Shown here piece by piece: positions 21,472 through 33,716 of a DNA stretch of 64,000 nucleotides (positions are counted from its first letter, which is position 1; each line of letters opens with the position of its first letter). The notes beneath the pieces were generated by a model, which searched no databases, was not told where the DNA came from, and saw only the letters and a program-made list of their open reading frames with translations. Made by a program: the position numbers and the translations under genes. The DNA is from Dendrophyllia cribrosa (taxonomy: Eukaryota > Cnidaria > Anthozoa > Scleractinia > Dendrophylliidae), in the NCBI GenBank assembly GCA_024195265.1, contig JAJLRJ010000011.1, forward strand, positions 19,569,319 through 19,633,318, written 5' to 3'.

Positions 21472-22030
21472 ATGGATTCAACAAAGCTACCCCTTAAAGC
21501 TCTTGTTGTTGGACCGACTAACTGTGGTAAAACTCAGTATCTTGTCGACCAACTTCGCGGCTCTTTCAGAGGCAAGTTCGATTACATCGTGTTAATTTTC
21601 CCAACCTTCATTCATAACAAGACCTACCATGGTTTCGTGGATAATGAGCTACGCATCATTATGCCAGCATCATGCGATTAAATGGTGCTTAACTCTGGCA
21701 AGTTTCTTTTTGAGAATAAAAACACGCTCATCATTCTCGACGACTGCGCCGCTTCGAAAGACGTGAAAGACCGCACAAGTCAGCTAGTTTCTCTAGGCTT
21801 TAGTGTGCGTCACAGTGACATAAGCGTGTGGGTTCAAACCCAGAAGATAACTAGCATCGAGAAGCCGTTTAGGGAAAATGTGGCAGCGATCGTGCTTTTT
21901 TACACTCCCTCAAGCAAAACAACGAAAGCCGTCTTCGAAGACTATGCTGGCGAACTTTCATACGAAAGTACAAAAAGTTCATTGCGAGACTGAAAAGACG
22001 CAAATACTCTCATTTAGTATTCTCTCTGCG
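21472..22030 (+). pseudogene. A32-like genome-packaging ATPase, broken (E1)
   Basis: Walker A is intact (VGPTNCGKTQY) and Walker B is seen in TLIILDDCAASKD. Compared with E2 (43704-44303), a segment around 21660-21690 is altered and a stop occurs at 21679. A frameshift near 21970 breaks the C-terminus (EDYAGELS region). It lies 43 bp after the capsid gene on the same strand, mirroring E2. Confidence 0.85.
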
Positions 22031-22072
22031 ACATCCATACGGAATTGAAGTAAATAGAAAATTGAATTATAT

Positions 22073-22327
22073 ATGGATACTCCAACCAACCTCCACAAGC
22101 TAACAGCTTTCTCCCAGATTTTGGACAAATTGCGTAGCAAAACAGAGGCAATACAATTCAAAATTATCAAAACCGCTGGCGAGGACGATCTGCGTCTCAT
22201 GCTTTTAAGCCGCTACCGTTTGAAACTCACTGAAATGCCAGAAACCATGGCCTCGCTTGTACAGGAGGTTGAAAGACTTTTGCCAGACATCAATAAAATA
22301 ATTGAAAAGGTCAACGACGCAATTTAA
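22073..22327 (+). CDS. Small helical virion-module protein (E1 copy, open)
   Basis: 84 residues, homologous along its length to the 79-residue E2 protein at 43448-43687. Both start with a short N-terminus then TNLHKLTAFS/TSLHKLTVLS and contain AGEDDLRLMLLSRY and a C-terminal LLPDI helix. This is the only E1 gene without a stop or frameshift, although small size makes survival by chance plausible. Function unknown; predicted all-helical and soluble. Confidence 0.6.
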   Translation: MDTPTNLHKLTAFSQILDKLRSKTEAIQFKIIKTAGEDDLRLMLLSRYRLKLTEMPETMASLVQEVERLLPDINKIIEKVNDAI

Positions 22328-22344
22328 AATACATATCATATACG

Positions 22345-22760
22345 CAAACTTATTGGCGATAGCAGCCACGTTTGATGACGAACAAGCTGTAATAAACGAT
22401 GCAATGCAGATGTTAGAGGCAAACCCAGATAACCCCACATGCCAATCAGCGGTGCCCTTCCCATCCGACGACACTACTGCAAAAGGCATGAAGCCTATTT
22501 AGGCAACAAGACGACTGAGTCACTGATTGACAGCTTTCTGATGCTTGTCAGCAAGGGTGTTGGCATGTTTGTCTCCATTGATGATGTGGAAGCACTGCAG
22601 AAAGAACTAAAAATGACTACATCATTAACAGTGAGTTGTCATCCTTTGCTTGCAACATTTCGCGGCGATGTGGACGATGGTTAGCTGCAGCCAATGTTGC
22701 TCTGATCACAACAAAACACATTGTTTACAAAGCTGGGAAGGAACCTAGTGAGGAACATAG
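22345..22760 (+). pseudogene. Remnant of the 206-residue virion-module protein (E1)
   Basis: Matches E2 42806-43426 in separate frames: INDAMQMLEANP, KRHEAYLGNKTTESLIDSF, VSKGVGMFVSIDDVEALQ and ANVALITTKHIVY. Frameshifts and a deletion near 22480 break it. A short GAGGAACATAGT repeat at the 3' end is unique to this copy. Confidence 0.75.
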
Positions 22761-22789
22761 TGAGGAACATGGTGAGGAACATAAAAAAG

Positions 22790-23185
22790 TTATTATATAT
22801 CCTGATAGAGACACAACCTGAACAAACTAACTCTGTTTCTAGTCCAGTAAACAATCACATCACCTCTGATGTCCAAGCAACCAAGCCTGCAAAAAAACCT
22901 GGCCGCGTTGATGCTGGTAAAAGATAGGAGAATACAACCGTCTGGCTCGCGAAGCAAAAGAAAACAACAGCAACAAAAAGCAAACACCACAACGACATCA
23001 AAGGAGCTCCCACCTGCCACTGCCCCATCATCTGTGGAAGAAGAATCAAGCAGCAACATCTCAGGCTGCTACATTCTTGGGATTGGCGGCTTAATTACAT
23101 CCGCTTTGGGTGTGTACTACCAACGTAAAGCTATTTTGAACGCCATTCAAATTACACAAACACATCTGTGCAACCAAGCATAGAG
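22790..23185 (+). pseudogene. Remnant of the basic, single-TM virion-module protein (E1)
   Basis: Matches E2 42251-42724: KKPGRVDAGKR, a basic LAREAK segment in another frame, then the C-terminal membrane segment YILGIGGLITSALGVYYQRK. Broken by a frameshift near 22925 and later. It is the last recognisable E1 gene. Confidence 0.75.
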
Positions 23186-23270
23186 GAGGTCCAAACTACC
23201 CCTCCCACCTCACAACCACGCACACGACCATCACCAAAAATAAACCTCAACATACGCAGCATGGAATAAA

Positions 23271-23561
23271 AAACTATTTATTTATTTTATTTATTGCGTT
23301 CGACGTTAGGAGAACGCAATCATAAACTTGACGCAGAGCAGGAAAAAACTCGATTTTTGGAGGAACAAGGTACCGGAAACACGTCATACCATTCTTGACG
23401 CAATTCTTGACGCGCGAAGCCTGGACACGAAAACAAACAAGCGCACGTACTTTATAGAGTCCTTAAGTGATGACGTCACAAAAACGAATTTTGTGAAATA
23501 ATGTAATGAATCAAGGGAAAATTAGATGCTGATTTTTGGCAATTATAAACTTGACGCAGCT
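23271..23561. other. E1 right-edge junction, no gene
   Basis: Non-coding sequence with two copies of ATAAACTTGACGCAG (near 23320 and 23545). No terminal repeat of E1 is visible. Confidence 0.35.
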
Positions 23562-24027
23562 TTAGTGGCAGATGATGCACTCATCAGTCCTGTTGTAGTT
23601 TTCCCAGTATTCCCTTGTCATGGTAAGGGGCTTTTTCAACCTTAGCCTGTTCCTAATGGCCCTCTCCTCTGCTTGGATGCACTGTAAGAATACTTTCACT
23701 GTATCAACACCTCTATAGTGAACTGGGCCAAATGATTCACCATTGGAGTAAACGATCGTATAGCCAAATCCACAGGGCGTGTGAACTTCTGTCTTGGTTG
23801 TGCTACTTTCTGCGGGGTTTGGCTTGCAATCATGGATTTTTGTTACAAGACTTTCGAAGTCTGCGTAGATGATGTAGGGCTCGAACGATTGTGGGCTTGT
23901 TCTCATGGAAGAGCAATGTGAGGTCTTTTGTGGGATGGTGTTCAGGGACGACCATCTTTTGGGTTAAAAATGATTTAACATATGTAGTCTTTGTTTTGAT
24001 CATTGTCGCCCCGAGAAACAATGTCAA
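23562..24027 (-). pseudogene. Fragment of a second-lineage viral/transposon DNA polymerase B (exonuclease region)
   Basis: The frame at 23562-23906 holds YIIYADFESLV, the ExoI D-x-E motif of family B polymerases, then CGFGYTIV, KKPLTMT and a final Cys pair (CIICH). An upstream piece in another frame (23830-24027) adds an N-terminal part with a frameshift between. The sequence is unlike the PolB of E2 and E3 (VYDFEAYQ), so it comes from a different lineage, of a type I recall as widespread in cnidarian genomes. No polymerase domain follows. Confidence 0.7.
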
Positions 24028-24561
24028 ACAGGAACAGTTTCAAATAAAGGTACTTCAAATATTAATATAAATTTGGCAAAATAATTGTGCATAATGAAGA
24101 CCACAATACAACTCATTAGTCAGTAATTAGTCATTCAACAAGGCTTTGAAACCAATCTACTTCGGAAATCATTTAATAAATTCTCCAGTCGCTATGGTCT
24201 TATCGTAGAGAAGTATGGTGCAGCCCTGCGTGAGATGAGATTAGCAATCCAGGCTTGAATTGCAACATCGTATCCTTACATTACGTATTTAGTAGTAAGA
24301 TTTGTATTTCAGTTGTATCTGGGCACATGTACGCGCGCGTTTTAATTTCTTTAATTTAATTATTTGTGCGCGTGCATTATTGGTGCATTATTTGTGCGCG
24401 TGCATTATTTGTTTATTTAATTGACGTGTGCATTTAGTTCGTTAAATAACGTCTTAATTTCACTTTGCATTATTTTCCTTACTTATATGTGTTGTCCGTG
24501 ACTGTGCTCACATTGTGGGTGGCTCCTCCTAAAATGTTCTGCAATTGGTATAGGATTTAAA

Positions 24562-24621
<60 letters not shown>

Positions 24622-24635
24622 GACACAGATATATT
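24028..24635. other. A+T-rich intergenic, no gene seen
   Basis: Contains short repeated ATTATTTGTGCGCGTGCATT blocks around 24360-24430, nothing coding. Confidence 0.35.
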
Positions 24636-25187
24636 AACCGTACATCCTGTGCCCAAGTTCAGGAGTTGCCATAAAGCCATTATGGTAACAACTGGGAGGG
24701 CACATTGTATACATAATTGTATATTACGCTCACTGTTCATACAGTTTGAGCACTCTCTGGATTGGGTGGAGAGCCTCGTAAGAGGTGTTCACTATTGGCA
24801 TATTGCTTCGCTCACTGCTTGCAGTTTGAGCACTCTTGTGACTCCACGTACAATGCAATCCAACAATGTGTAACCGTACATCCTGTGCCCAAGTTCAGGA
24901 GTTGCCATAAAGCCATTATGGTAACAACCGGGAGGGCACATTGTATACATAATTGTATATTACGCTCACTGTTCATACAGTTTGAGCACTCTCTGGATTG
25001 GGTGGAGAGCCTCGTAAGAGGTGTTCACTATTGGCATATTGCTTCGCTCACTGCTTGCAGTTTGAACACTCTTGTGACTCCACGTACAATGCAATCCAAC
25101 AATGTGTAACCGTACATCCTGTGCCCAAGTTCAGGAGTTGCCATAAAGCCATTATGGTAACAACCGGGAGGGCACATTGTATACATA

Positions 25188-25190
<3 letters not shown>
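24636..25190 (+). repeat. Tandem repeat, 236-bp unit, about 2.4 copies
   Basis: Units begin AACCGTACATCCTGTGCCC at about 24636, 24872 and 25108 and differ at only a few positions. Frames crossing it are by-products. Confidence 0.9.

Positions 25191-25191
<1 letters not shown>

Positions 25192-25231
<40 letters not shown>
25192..25231. repeat. (TA)n microsatellite
   Basis: About 20 TA dinucleotides directly after the last partial 236-bp unit. Confidence 0.95.
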
Positions 25232-25233
<2 letters not shown>

Positions 25234-26633
25234 GCAACTACTGTGATTTGCAGTCTGTCCATTTGAATTGAATTAATATCCGGATAGCGCTAAATACTAC
25301 ATATAGTAAAAATCTGGTAGGAATTGTTACCAATACATAGCAAATGAGAAAATTTGGTTTTATTTTGTCCTACAGGACGTTCGAAGTACTGATGCAAGTA
25401 AACCTCTTCTAATCAGTTTCATCATTTTACCGTTGCGTAATAAACGGGTGGGTGTTTAAAACTATTATTCTTTTGTAGAATCGATGGCCATCGCGACACA
25501 AAATAATAGAGAAGAATATTTACATTTTGCCACTCCAGTTTTTTCTTTTTTTTTATTAATATATAAGGACTATTTTTGACTAAATGATAAACCTCATATC
25601 TTTTTTACATAACCCTGGCTAACGCCCATCCTTTTAATGGAAGACCAACTTCACTTAAAGATGCTTTCTTATTGAAATAAAGATTTAGCCAGACAGGCGT
25701 AATTTTTCATAAATTTGTCTTTAAGCCGTGCTGTAACTGACAGTTTTGACATGGCCTGTCAACTCATGCAAACCATTTGAAAGAAAACCGGTAATTATCT
25801 AAAACAAGCTGCTGGTGGTTTCATCTCTGAATAGAGCGCGAACAAAAACCAAGCACGCATTAAAAAAAATACTTCACCGAATTCGCCCTGCACTTTGATA
25901 CTTGAAATAGTTTTGCTCAATATGCACATATCGTTTTGAAAAACAAAACCGCTCATACGGCCAACTTTCTAAACGAAATACCTAAACTAATTTATGCACA
26001 ATCGAGAATACCTTGTAAAGTAAAGTGATAATGACTTTTTTAACCGAACTTTACCGAAAACAAAAATACGTGGAATTTATACCTAATGTCCTTTAATGCA
26101 GTGCACATTTAAATTCATTGGTCAGCAAAGTTAACAAAACTGTTTATATCGCATACCATCAAACGCTGCACTGTGGAAAACAAAAATTAACTCTGAATTA
26201 ACAATGCTTTAAAATCGTTTAATTATAAGTATAATTATTTGTTCTGTTTTAGACAAGCCAACAGGCTGATTAAATAATGATAAGCTTTTTAGACATCCGC
26301 TGTCTTTCCAGGGTAAACGATGTTTTTTCTTTCAAGTGAAAGTTATATCCGCTTTAAAATATTGATGCATTGCTTGGTTAATTTTGCACATGCACGTATA
26401 ACTCTGGACGTAAATTGACATGTCTATTAGTTAAAACAGAAACACATTTCAGCTGTTCTGACATAACGAAAACGCACCAAACAACGGAGCACAAACGGCG
26501 GGCTATGGAACAAGGACAAAAGTCAGGCAATTAAAACTGAGGCCTTTTTATATATCAAACCACCTTCTTTGTCACCATCAGCCTGAAGCAACTCGGATAT
26601 TGTTTATGACGTCGAGATTAAGTCCATAGAAGC
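25232..26633. other. Intergenic upstream of a putative host exon
   Basis: No coding sequence found. A TATATAT motif near 26549 could serve as a TATA box for the exon at 26634. Confidence 0.35.
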
Positions 26634-26709
26634 ATGAACATTCTTCACTTTGAGCTGAATCGGTTGGCTGGCTGTAATTTGCTGTTGCTATTTGCGATCT
26701 TCATGACCG
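26634..26709 (+). CDS. Putative host first exon encoding a signal peptide
   Basis: ATG opens 25 codons: a polar N-terminus, then a hydrophobic core LLLLFAIFM, then Thr-Gly, and a consensus splice donor (G|GTAAGT) at 26710. This is the normal layout of an exon 1 of a secreted or membrane protein. A TATATAT motif lies about 85 bp upstream. The following exon was not identified within the window, so the gene is hypothetical. Confidence 0.4.
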
Positions 26710-29580
26710 GTAAGTCACCGCATAAAGCTACATTGTATTTCTCTTTTATGTCGATAACCAGGTAAATAGTTTATTGATAGTAAGTATAAATCTACTAGCG
26801 TTCTATCACGAATGCTGTAAGTAGAGTGAGTAGCCTAATGACTCTAATGGCGGCCGCTTCTTCGCGTTTTCGAAGTGTCTGTGAAGAGTATTTGTTGTTA
26901 AGCTTTGAACGTCTAGTAGATTAATACTAAAACTAGAAATATGTGTCTCGCAGAACCTCGCGAAGCTCGGGGGAGGATGCACTGCAAACTTTTAGCGATG
27001 TGGGAGGGAGAGATGGAATTTCTGATTTAAATGGAGAGGTTGGGTTGCTTGCTGGCAATGGCCCCAAAATTTAAAGTTGAGACATTTTCATTCCCAGTCT
27101 CTTCCATTTAAATTGTACTTCCTAAAATAAAAGAAATGGGAGCTGGTGCTGGTCAGTTTTGGGTTTTGAGCTGTGGGTCGCTGTAACTGCTTTGGGACTG
27201 GGTAACAAGCAATCCTCAGGCCCTTCTTCTTCGCCCCCCGCCCCCCCCCCCCACCACCTATCTTCATTAATTTTTGTCAGAAGGAAAATTGGTCTGAAAG
27301 TGGATGTATTAAGTACGGTTGTGGACATGGCTACAGGACAATATGTAGTGGTGTTCTGTTTATTTTGATTGTCTCAATTAAATTCCATTTTTGAAGTTTG
27401 TGAGTGCTATCTCCCAAATTAACCTGTTCCCTTTAGATGCGGCTGTAGCTTTTGTTCTATATACTGGGTATCAAATAATTGGTAAGCCAATTCTCTATTC
27501 ACTTGAATGGTTGAGATCACAGGAGGTTACTGCTGCTGAAAAGTGATGTTATCCAAAAAATAACAACTTAATGGTGAAAGTGGCATGAGATTCTCCCAGC
27601 AGTAACATTACTATATTTTGGATTATATTTTGGAATTACGAAATTGATTACAAAACATGAATATTTAAGATGAAGCAACAGATTCTCTACAAATACCATA
27701 AGCAATGTATAGAGACCTGGATAAAGAATTTGTAGGTTAAGACCAGGACTTAAGCCTTCATGACCAGTTAGCCCCTTTAAAAATCTCGAAATCAAAATTA
27801 ATTTGTTGATGTACATTCTCCTTACTGGTGTCAATACAGTTCACATAGCCATATAACTACTGTGAATTTGTATTCAATTTCCACAACAACTCATGTTGAA
27901 GGTGATCAGGTTCTCAATTTGCATAATCTATGTACTTGCTCGTACACTGATATTGTGAGGAGATTTAAGATACTGATCACCGTTCCAATAATAAATGTGA
28001 AGCAGTAATGTTGATGTGTCATGTGTTTACCTACATGTATACAGTTGCTACAGATTAGATGGTCATGATTGCTATTTACAGTAAATTGTTTTTTTGCTGA
28101 CAAAATGTTTTTATCCAAATTGTAAAGAGAAATTCTCCTTACTAAACCATTCGAATGTTATTTCTTATTGAACTATTTTATGAAGAATGCTGTAAACTCA
28201 AGATACCGTATACGTATACAAAGCACATTTCACTCACTGTTCATTCACAGACAATCATGTAAATGTTGTATATTTGGGAAATAATTTCCACCTTTGTGAT
28301 CTGCAGTTTTGATCATTTATCTGTAGTTTTGATCATTTAAAAAGTTCCTTAGTGACCTAAGTGAAAATATCAATAAACATCAAATTACAGTGTGTACTAT
28401 AAAGAGAATTATTATATCTCTCAGTTAGTACGCGCGCTATGATTGGTCAATTTTCCGGTCCGTATTTTACAGTACGGACCGCAAAATTTGAGAGTCCCAG
28501 CATCAGTCTAGCATCAACTATTCAAAAGTTGTTTTCTACATTAAAAATTATCCAGAGAAAACGTTTGGAGCTAAATGGATTAACATGTCAGGTTATAAAA
28601 ACTCTCTTCGATGAAATTAGCCATAACTTTAGCAAAAAAACTGATTAGCCGCGAATCAAAAAGCATTGACAATTTTCTTGAGTAAGAGCTTACATGCTTA
28701 TTGTTTTGGTATTTAGCTTTTAGGCTGTAAGTTGTAAAAACTCGAGTAACTTGGCAAATCCGTTTAACTTTAACAATTTAATTCAGCATTGAAAAAAGAG
28801 TACCTTTCTTTGTAAGAAAACATCTCTATGAAAAACATAAAGCTGCAAAACAACTTGAAACGGCTTGTCTAGTTATATAAAACTTAAGTTCGGAGTTAAC
28901 TTGAGGCTACAGAATTACGCTAAAAGTGTACCTTGATTCCTCAGCGAAATTTTTATCCTTGCAGTGGATTCCCTGAAAACAATTTTTGCGTATTCGCAAA
29001 TACGCTCAGCTCTTGCTGCAGCTCACGCTGAAAATTTGTCAGGTGCGATGGAAATTCAAACTCATCTATGAGTTTCGGCATGAAGCCACTAAAGCACAAC
29101 GAAAAGCCAAAAACAGCTTGCAGTATTTGATGAGGAGATATTTTCAGCATCCTTTTTGAAGTTTGAGAGTTTCTTCGTTCACCGCTGTAGACCGAAATGC
29201 TGCCACAGCCACATTTTCCAGTTTGACGAACGCGTTTGTTTTGGCGATTTTATCGCGGCGTTTTCATTCTTTCACTCACTTGTCTTCGCCAGTAACTAAG
29301 AATTTTTTCAAAGAAAACTACCTTTTGTCAGGTTTCCGTCGTCCTATCGAACACATGGAAGGATAAATTAATTCGTTTTCATAGTTTTCATTCAAGAGCC
29401 ACGCAAGTTCACGCCGAATCGAGGACCGATCACACTATTTTTGAAAGCCAATAAAATTTGCTCTTTGCTTTCTTGTGACGTGCGTCAGTCAAATGAAGCC
29501 GTCCAACTTTTGACTTGAAAGGTTTTCCTTTATCTCCGATTTAGAGATATAATAAATATTTCATTAGCCTCGTTTTTCTC
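26710..29580. other. Non-coding DNA (possible intron) with simple repeats
   Basis: Includes a poly-C run near 27239-27252 and a short palindrome GGTCCGTATTTTACAGTACG around 28458-28481. The latter shares its sequence with the hairpin at 29581, so 28430-29720 may be one MITE-like element. No exon recognised. Confidence 0.3.
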
Positions 29581-29700
29581 GGTCCGTACCGTAAGTTACG
29601 GAACCTCGTTTTTTCCCCTCGATTTATGGCCCGCGCGCGAAGCGCGCTTGGGCCATAAATCGAGGAAAAAAAACTCGGTCCGTAACTTACGGTACGGACC
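29581..29700. repeat. 120-bp nested hairpin
   Basis: Outer arms GGTCCGTACCGTAAGTTACG / reverse complement and inner arms CCTCGATTTATGGCCC / reverse complement, with loop GCGCGCGAAGCGCGC. Typical of a MITE end or small foldback. Confidence 0.85.
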
Positions 29701-30757
29701 TCGAACTCGGCTAATAAGAGGTATTTATTTTTCAGTGTTTGATTATTCTCTCAGTAGTTTAGCCACTCAAAATCTTTTTTTTTTCGTTTTTTGCAAAAGC
29801 CGGTGATTTGAGCTACATTAATTTTCTTAATCGCCCTTCTTCTCTGAGCCTTTCCTGTAATCAGTGTTTGCTTTTCCCTACCGTCTCAGGTATGAAAGAT
29901 ATTCGTCTCGAGTATTTAGCTGATCGTGTAATTCTTGCTGCCTCTCGTTGCGTCTTCAAACAGAATTATTTTGTCCAACACTTCCAGTCGGTGTCGCCTC
30001 TCCTGATCGGTTTCGTTCAGAATTCTAATGGCGGCAATCGGTCAAGGCGTTTGAACTTAGTCAAACGGTGTGCCTGGGCTGTTCGAAGTCTTTGTAATCT
30101 ATGCTCTCGTTGTCTCTTCGTTGCTTGATCGCGCTGAATTTCAAGTCACCGTTTAGCGGAGTTTCGGTGGTTAATTTTCTCGGACAAGGATTTCCAGCCA
30201 CCTGTTGAATCCAGCGTTGTTGTGTTTGCTGTTCTTTCTCATTTGCATCAGAAATTGGTTGTGTTTCACCGAGAGTAAACATTTTTTCACAGAGTAAGGG
30301 TAAACGGTCGCCGGCACGGCCGCCATGAATAAACATGAGTGCGCCATTGTCAGCGGTCGCGATTTTTGTTGCCAGGCAACTGCCGGACACCGAACAATTA
30401 GATTATTCGCTCTTGATTTCTATCGCATGATAATTGAAGCTCATAATCTAATTGTTAAATAGTTTGTTACGTAAAATACATGCATGCACAGCTAAAGGCT
30501 GACATTGAATTCAAAGCTGCGAAAAATTGGCAATTGAAAGTGTTTGCTCCAAGTATGAGGATGGATTTTCCTCTCAAAGCAGAATTCATCGTTGGCAATT
30601 TGCAATGAAAAAATAAAGAAATCTTAATGTGGTTCCAGAGAGTTTTACCAAAAACACCTACACTAACTATCGTGAGTTGCAAAATAAAATCTAATTTTCT
30701 TGTCTTGCAATTTTTCTCAGGAGATTAATGAGAAAGGATGCCAACATATATGCGCTT
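29701..30757. other. Intergenic, weak coding hints only
   Basis: A 109-codon minus-strand frame at 30061-30390 starts MSGSCLATKIATADNG and has protein-like composition. It has no homologue I recognise and no confirmed splice sites. Confidence 0.25.
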
Positions 30758-33675
30758 ATTTTTATCTCGTTAATGCGCTTGCGCGTAAACGAGATGTACG
30801 ATTCACTACGAAAAAAAGGGGCAAAAGTTGTTAACAAAGGTTCTTTGTTTAGTTTGTTAACATTTGTCCGGGGGGGTTACTTATTTCTTTTTTATAGAAG
30901 CTATATTAGGGCACCGAGGATATGGTTGGTTAAACAGGTTAGGATTTCAAGAAGTGCGTCACATACCGCCACTAAAATTTTTGAGGGGCACCCCCGGACC
31001 TATTGTTAATTTCCCTAGGGTATCGAATTGTCATGAACTTGTTATGTCTTACGTTACGTTACCACAAAGGTATTACAGTTCTTAGAGCTATGACCTCACC
31101 ACAAGGGTATTACAGTTCTTATTTACAGTGATTTGCGTGAGTTGCGCTTTGACATTTTTCGCGTACAGTTCTTATTTACAGTGATTTGGGTGAGTTGCGC
31201 TTTGACATTTTCCGCGCTCGACGAAGCTAAGAAATTTCACCCTGTATCTTTGTTTGCTTTTTGAGGTTTATAGCTGACATTTTTTTTTTTAAGAAATTTC
31301 ACCTTGTATGTTTGTCCGCTTTCTGAGGTTTATACGCGAGTTTATAGCAGAGTTGTTTTACAAATGCTTTAGAGCTATGACCTCATCCCCTGACAGATTG
31401 TTTCTTATCTTGGATTTATTGTTTTTGTGGTTTTAAGCACTTAAATAGAAAATTGATAGAAAATTCTAAAAATTGGCAGAAATGTTCTGCGATACCTTGT
31501 CTACTCGGTTAGATTAACCGCGAGGAGCGATTTTTGAAGTCGCTTAGCGAGTGACAAGTGGAAATGTCGTGAAAAGAAAAATTGTCAGGAATGTTCTGCG
31601 ATACGTTGTGTACCCGGGATGACTAACCCTGAAGAGCGATTTTTCAAGTCGTTAGCTAGTTACAACCGGAAAGGGATGACTAACCCTGAAGAGCGATTTT
31701 TCAAGTCGCTTAGCGAGTGACAACCGGAAATGTTCGTGAAAAGAAAAATTGTGAGGAATGTTCTGCGATACGTTGTGTACTCGAGATGACTAACCGTGAA
31801 GAGCAAAAGAGTTGGTTTTCCAATTTGCTTAAAGTTAAGCGAGTCAGCTTAATTGAGTTAAACTCTAGTTAAATTTAAGCCAACAAAGCAGGTAGCTTAA
31901 GCGAGTCGGCAATTAATTTTAGACAATTAGAAGCAACTTGTGGTCATTTATCTGACAAGGCTGTCAAATCGGAAATAAAACACGCGTTCTATTTCCATGC
32001 GTCGCTCGTGAAGGGGCCTAATTTGATTGTATTATACAATGGATTTGCTTTTCTGCAAAATTAACGTTAATGTCCCTTTTCAGTAGTCATTGGAATACTG
32101 AATCATTCCTATTACGGTTTGATTATTAAAGAGAAATTTCAATTTTGAATGGTTATTAAATGTTGAGGTGTCATGATTATGCAATAGTATGCAAGAGAGG
32201 TGAGATTTTGCGTATTCAGCTAACTAAAAATGTTCCCGTTTGATTGTGCAAGAGTATGGATTTGGCTTTTGTTCTAATCATTGCCATTACGGTTTGATTA
32301 TGCAATAGTATGCAAAAGACGTAATAATTTTGCTGATTTAGTTAACAAAAGTTTATCAAGCAAGCATTATAAGCGATTTCAGCGTGTTGATTTTTTTTAA
32401 AGGAAAAATATTGGCACTATATGGGAGCTAATTGACAAAACAAACAAAAAGACAATGTATTATTTTAGTGGCAAGCAAGACAGAGAAAACGTTCTCCGCT
32501 TATAAAAAGAAGAGGAATATTAATCAGTCGGTGTGTTATTCTCATCACATTCAAATCGTGAAGCGGACAAGACAGATACCTTAGAGTGCTCAACGTAGCT
32601 TTATCGCATTGAAATCCTGACGCAAGAGAGTTGCCTTAGAGTGCTCAACGTAGCTCAATTAGCAAAGAATATAGCAGACTTAAAGCAAGAAAATATATAT
32701 TGAAATCTATTATTGCGTAAAACAAAATTATCAACTGTTTATAATGGTTGCTTTTGATGCTTCAGGCGGCACACACCTACCCTTAATTGTCGGGAGTACT
32801 CCCCCTCCCCCCCCCCCCAGAATATGTATCAACAATTCACTTCCAAAAAACACGCTTTTTCCAATTCTATATTACCTTAGGTTATTGCATATTCACTGCC
32901 TTCCTAAATTTTAGACTTGCCACAAGTGTACTGCGAAGCCCACAAGAGAGTTACGAAACTACGAAAGCTACTATGCTATCCGTTTGAGTGAGTGAGTGAG
33001 TGTAACAATAGAATCCGAGCCCGCAACAAACTCTGCCGATTTTGACCCGATATTCCCCGATCTTAACTCCTTTTTTGTTTTGGAACCTCGTCGGTTGTTC
33101 AACGTTTGTCGAGGATAGCTTCGAATGGCCCGAATCGAATGTTCCCTCAGAAGACTATCAGATTTCTAACAAATATGGCCGCCCGTGAACTCCACGCTTT
33201 CATTTTGTAGACGTTCATTTTGCATAACCGGAATGAAAGCACGCCTTTTAAGACTTCGAAATGGAAAGAAAAAGTCCTTTAGAAGATTTTTATGCCTTTG
33301 TAGTGGTGGTTTGAGAGCTGAAAGCGATGAAATTTGTCACAAGTGAGGACATGTCGTCTTTCAGAATTTATACTCGAAGCGGCAGACTTTACTAAGAATT
33401 TTCAAGCATTCCTGGAAAACTACGGTAAAGAAAGTCACATTTTTTAATGTCCATTTACTTTGTAAGAAACATTTCATAGACTGTTTCTTTGTCTTATTAG
33501 TAGCTTTTGACAAATATTTAGAAAACTTGACCACAATCGGTCGAGCGAGAAATTCGCCAGATGCTGAACAAATTTGCGTGGCCGACAGTTTCCTTGATGC
33601 GATAATTTGACGCGTTTTCCTCTTGAGACTAAATTAAAAGGAGTTAAGATCGGGGAATATCGGGTCAAAATCGGC

Positions 33676-33716
<41 letters not shown>

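Larger units (their letters stand above)
8774..23270 (-). mobile_element. E1: old, inverted, degraded Maverick/Polinton copy
   Basis: Homologues of E2 genes appear here in reverse order and opposite strands: vertex protein (8774-9328), large virion protein (9365-16485), coiled-coil protein (16486-20271), major capsid protein (20353-21429), ATPase (21472-22030) and three small virion-module genes to about 23185. Nearly all carry stops or frameshifts. The copy is cut by a tRNA-like array (9691-15243) and a TTAA element (17261-19862). The VLTF3-like, helical and zinc-finger genes and the whole polymerase-integrase side are missing, and no terminal repeats are seen. Confidence 0.85.

Noticed and set aside
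24610..25234. Cys/His-rich frames in the 236-bp tandem repeat as a zinc-finger protein
   Set aside because: Same peptide repeats with the DNA period and ends in a (TA)n run.
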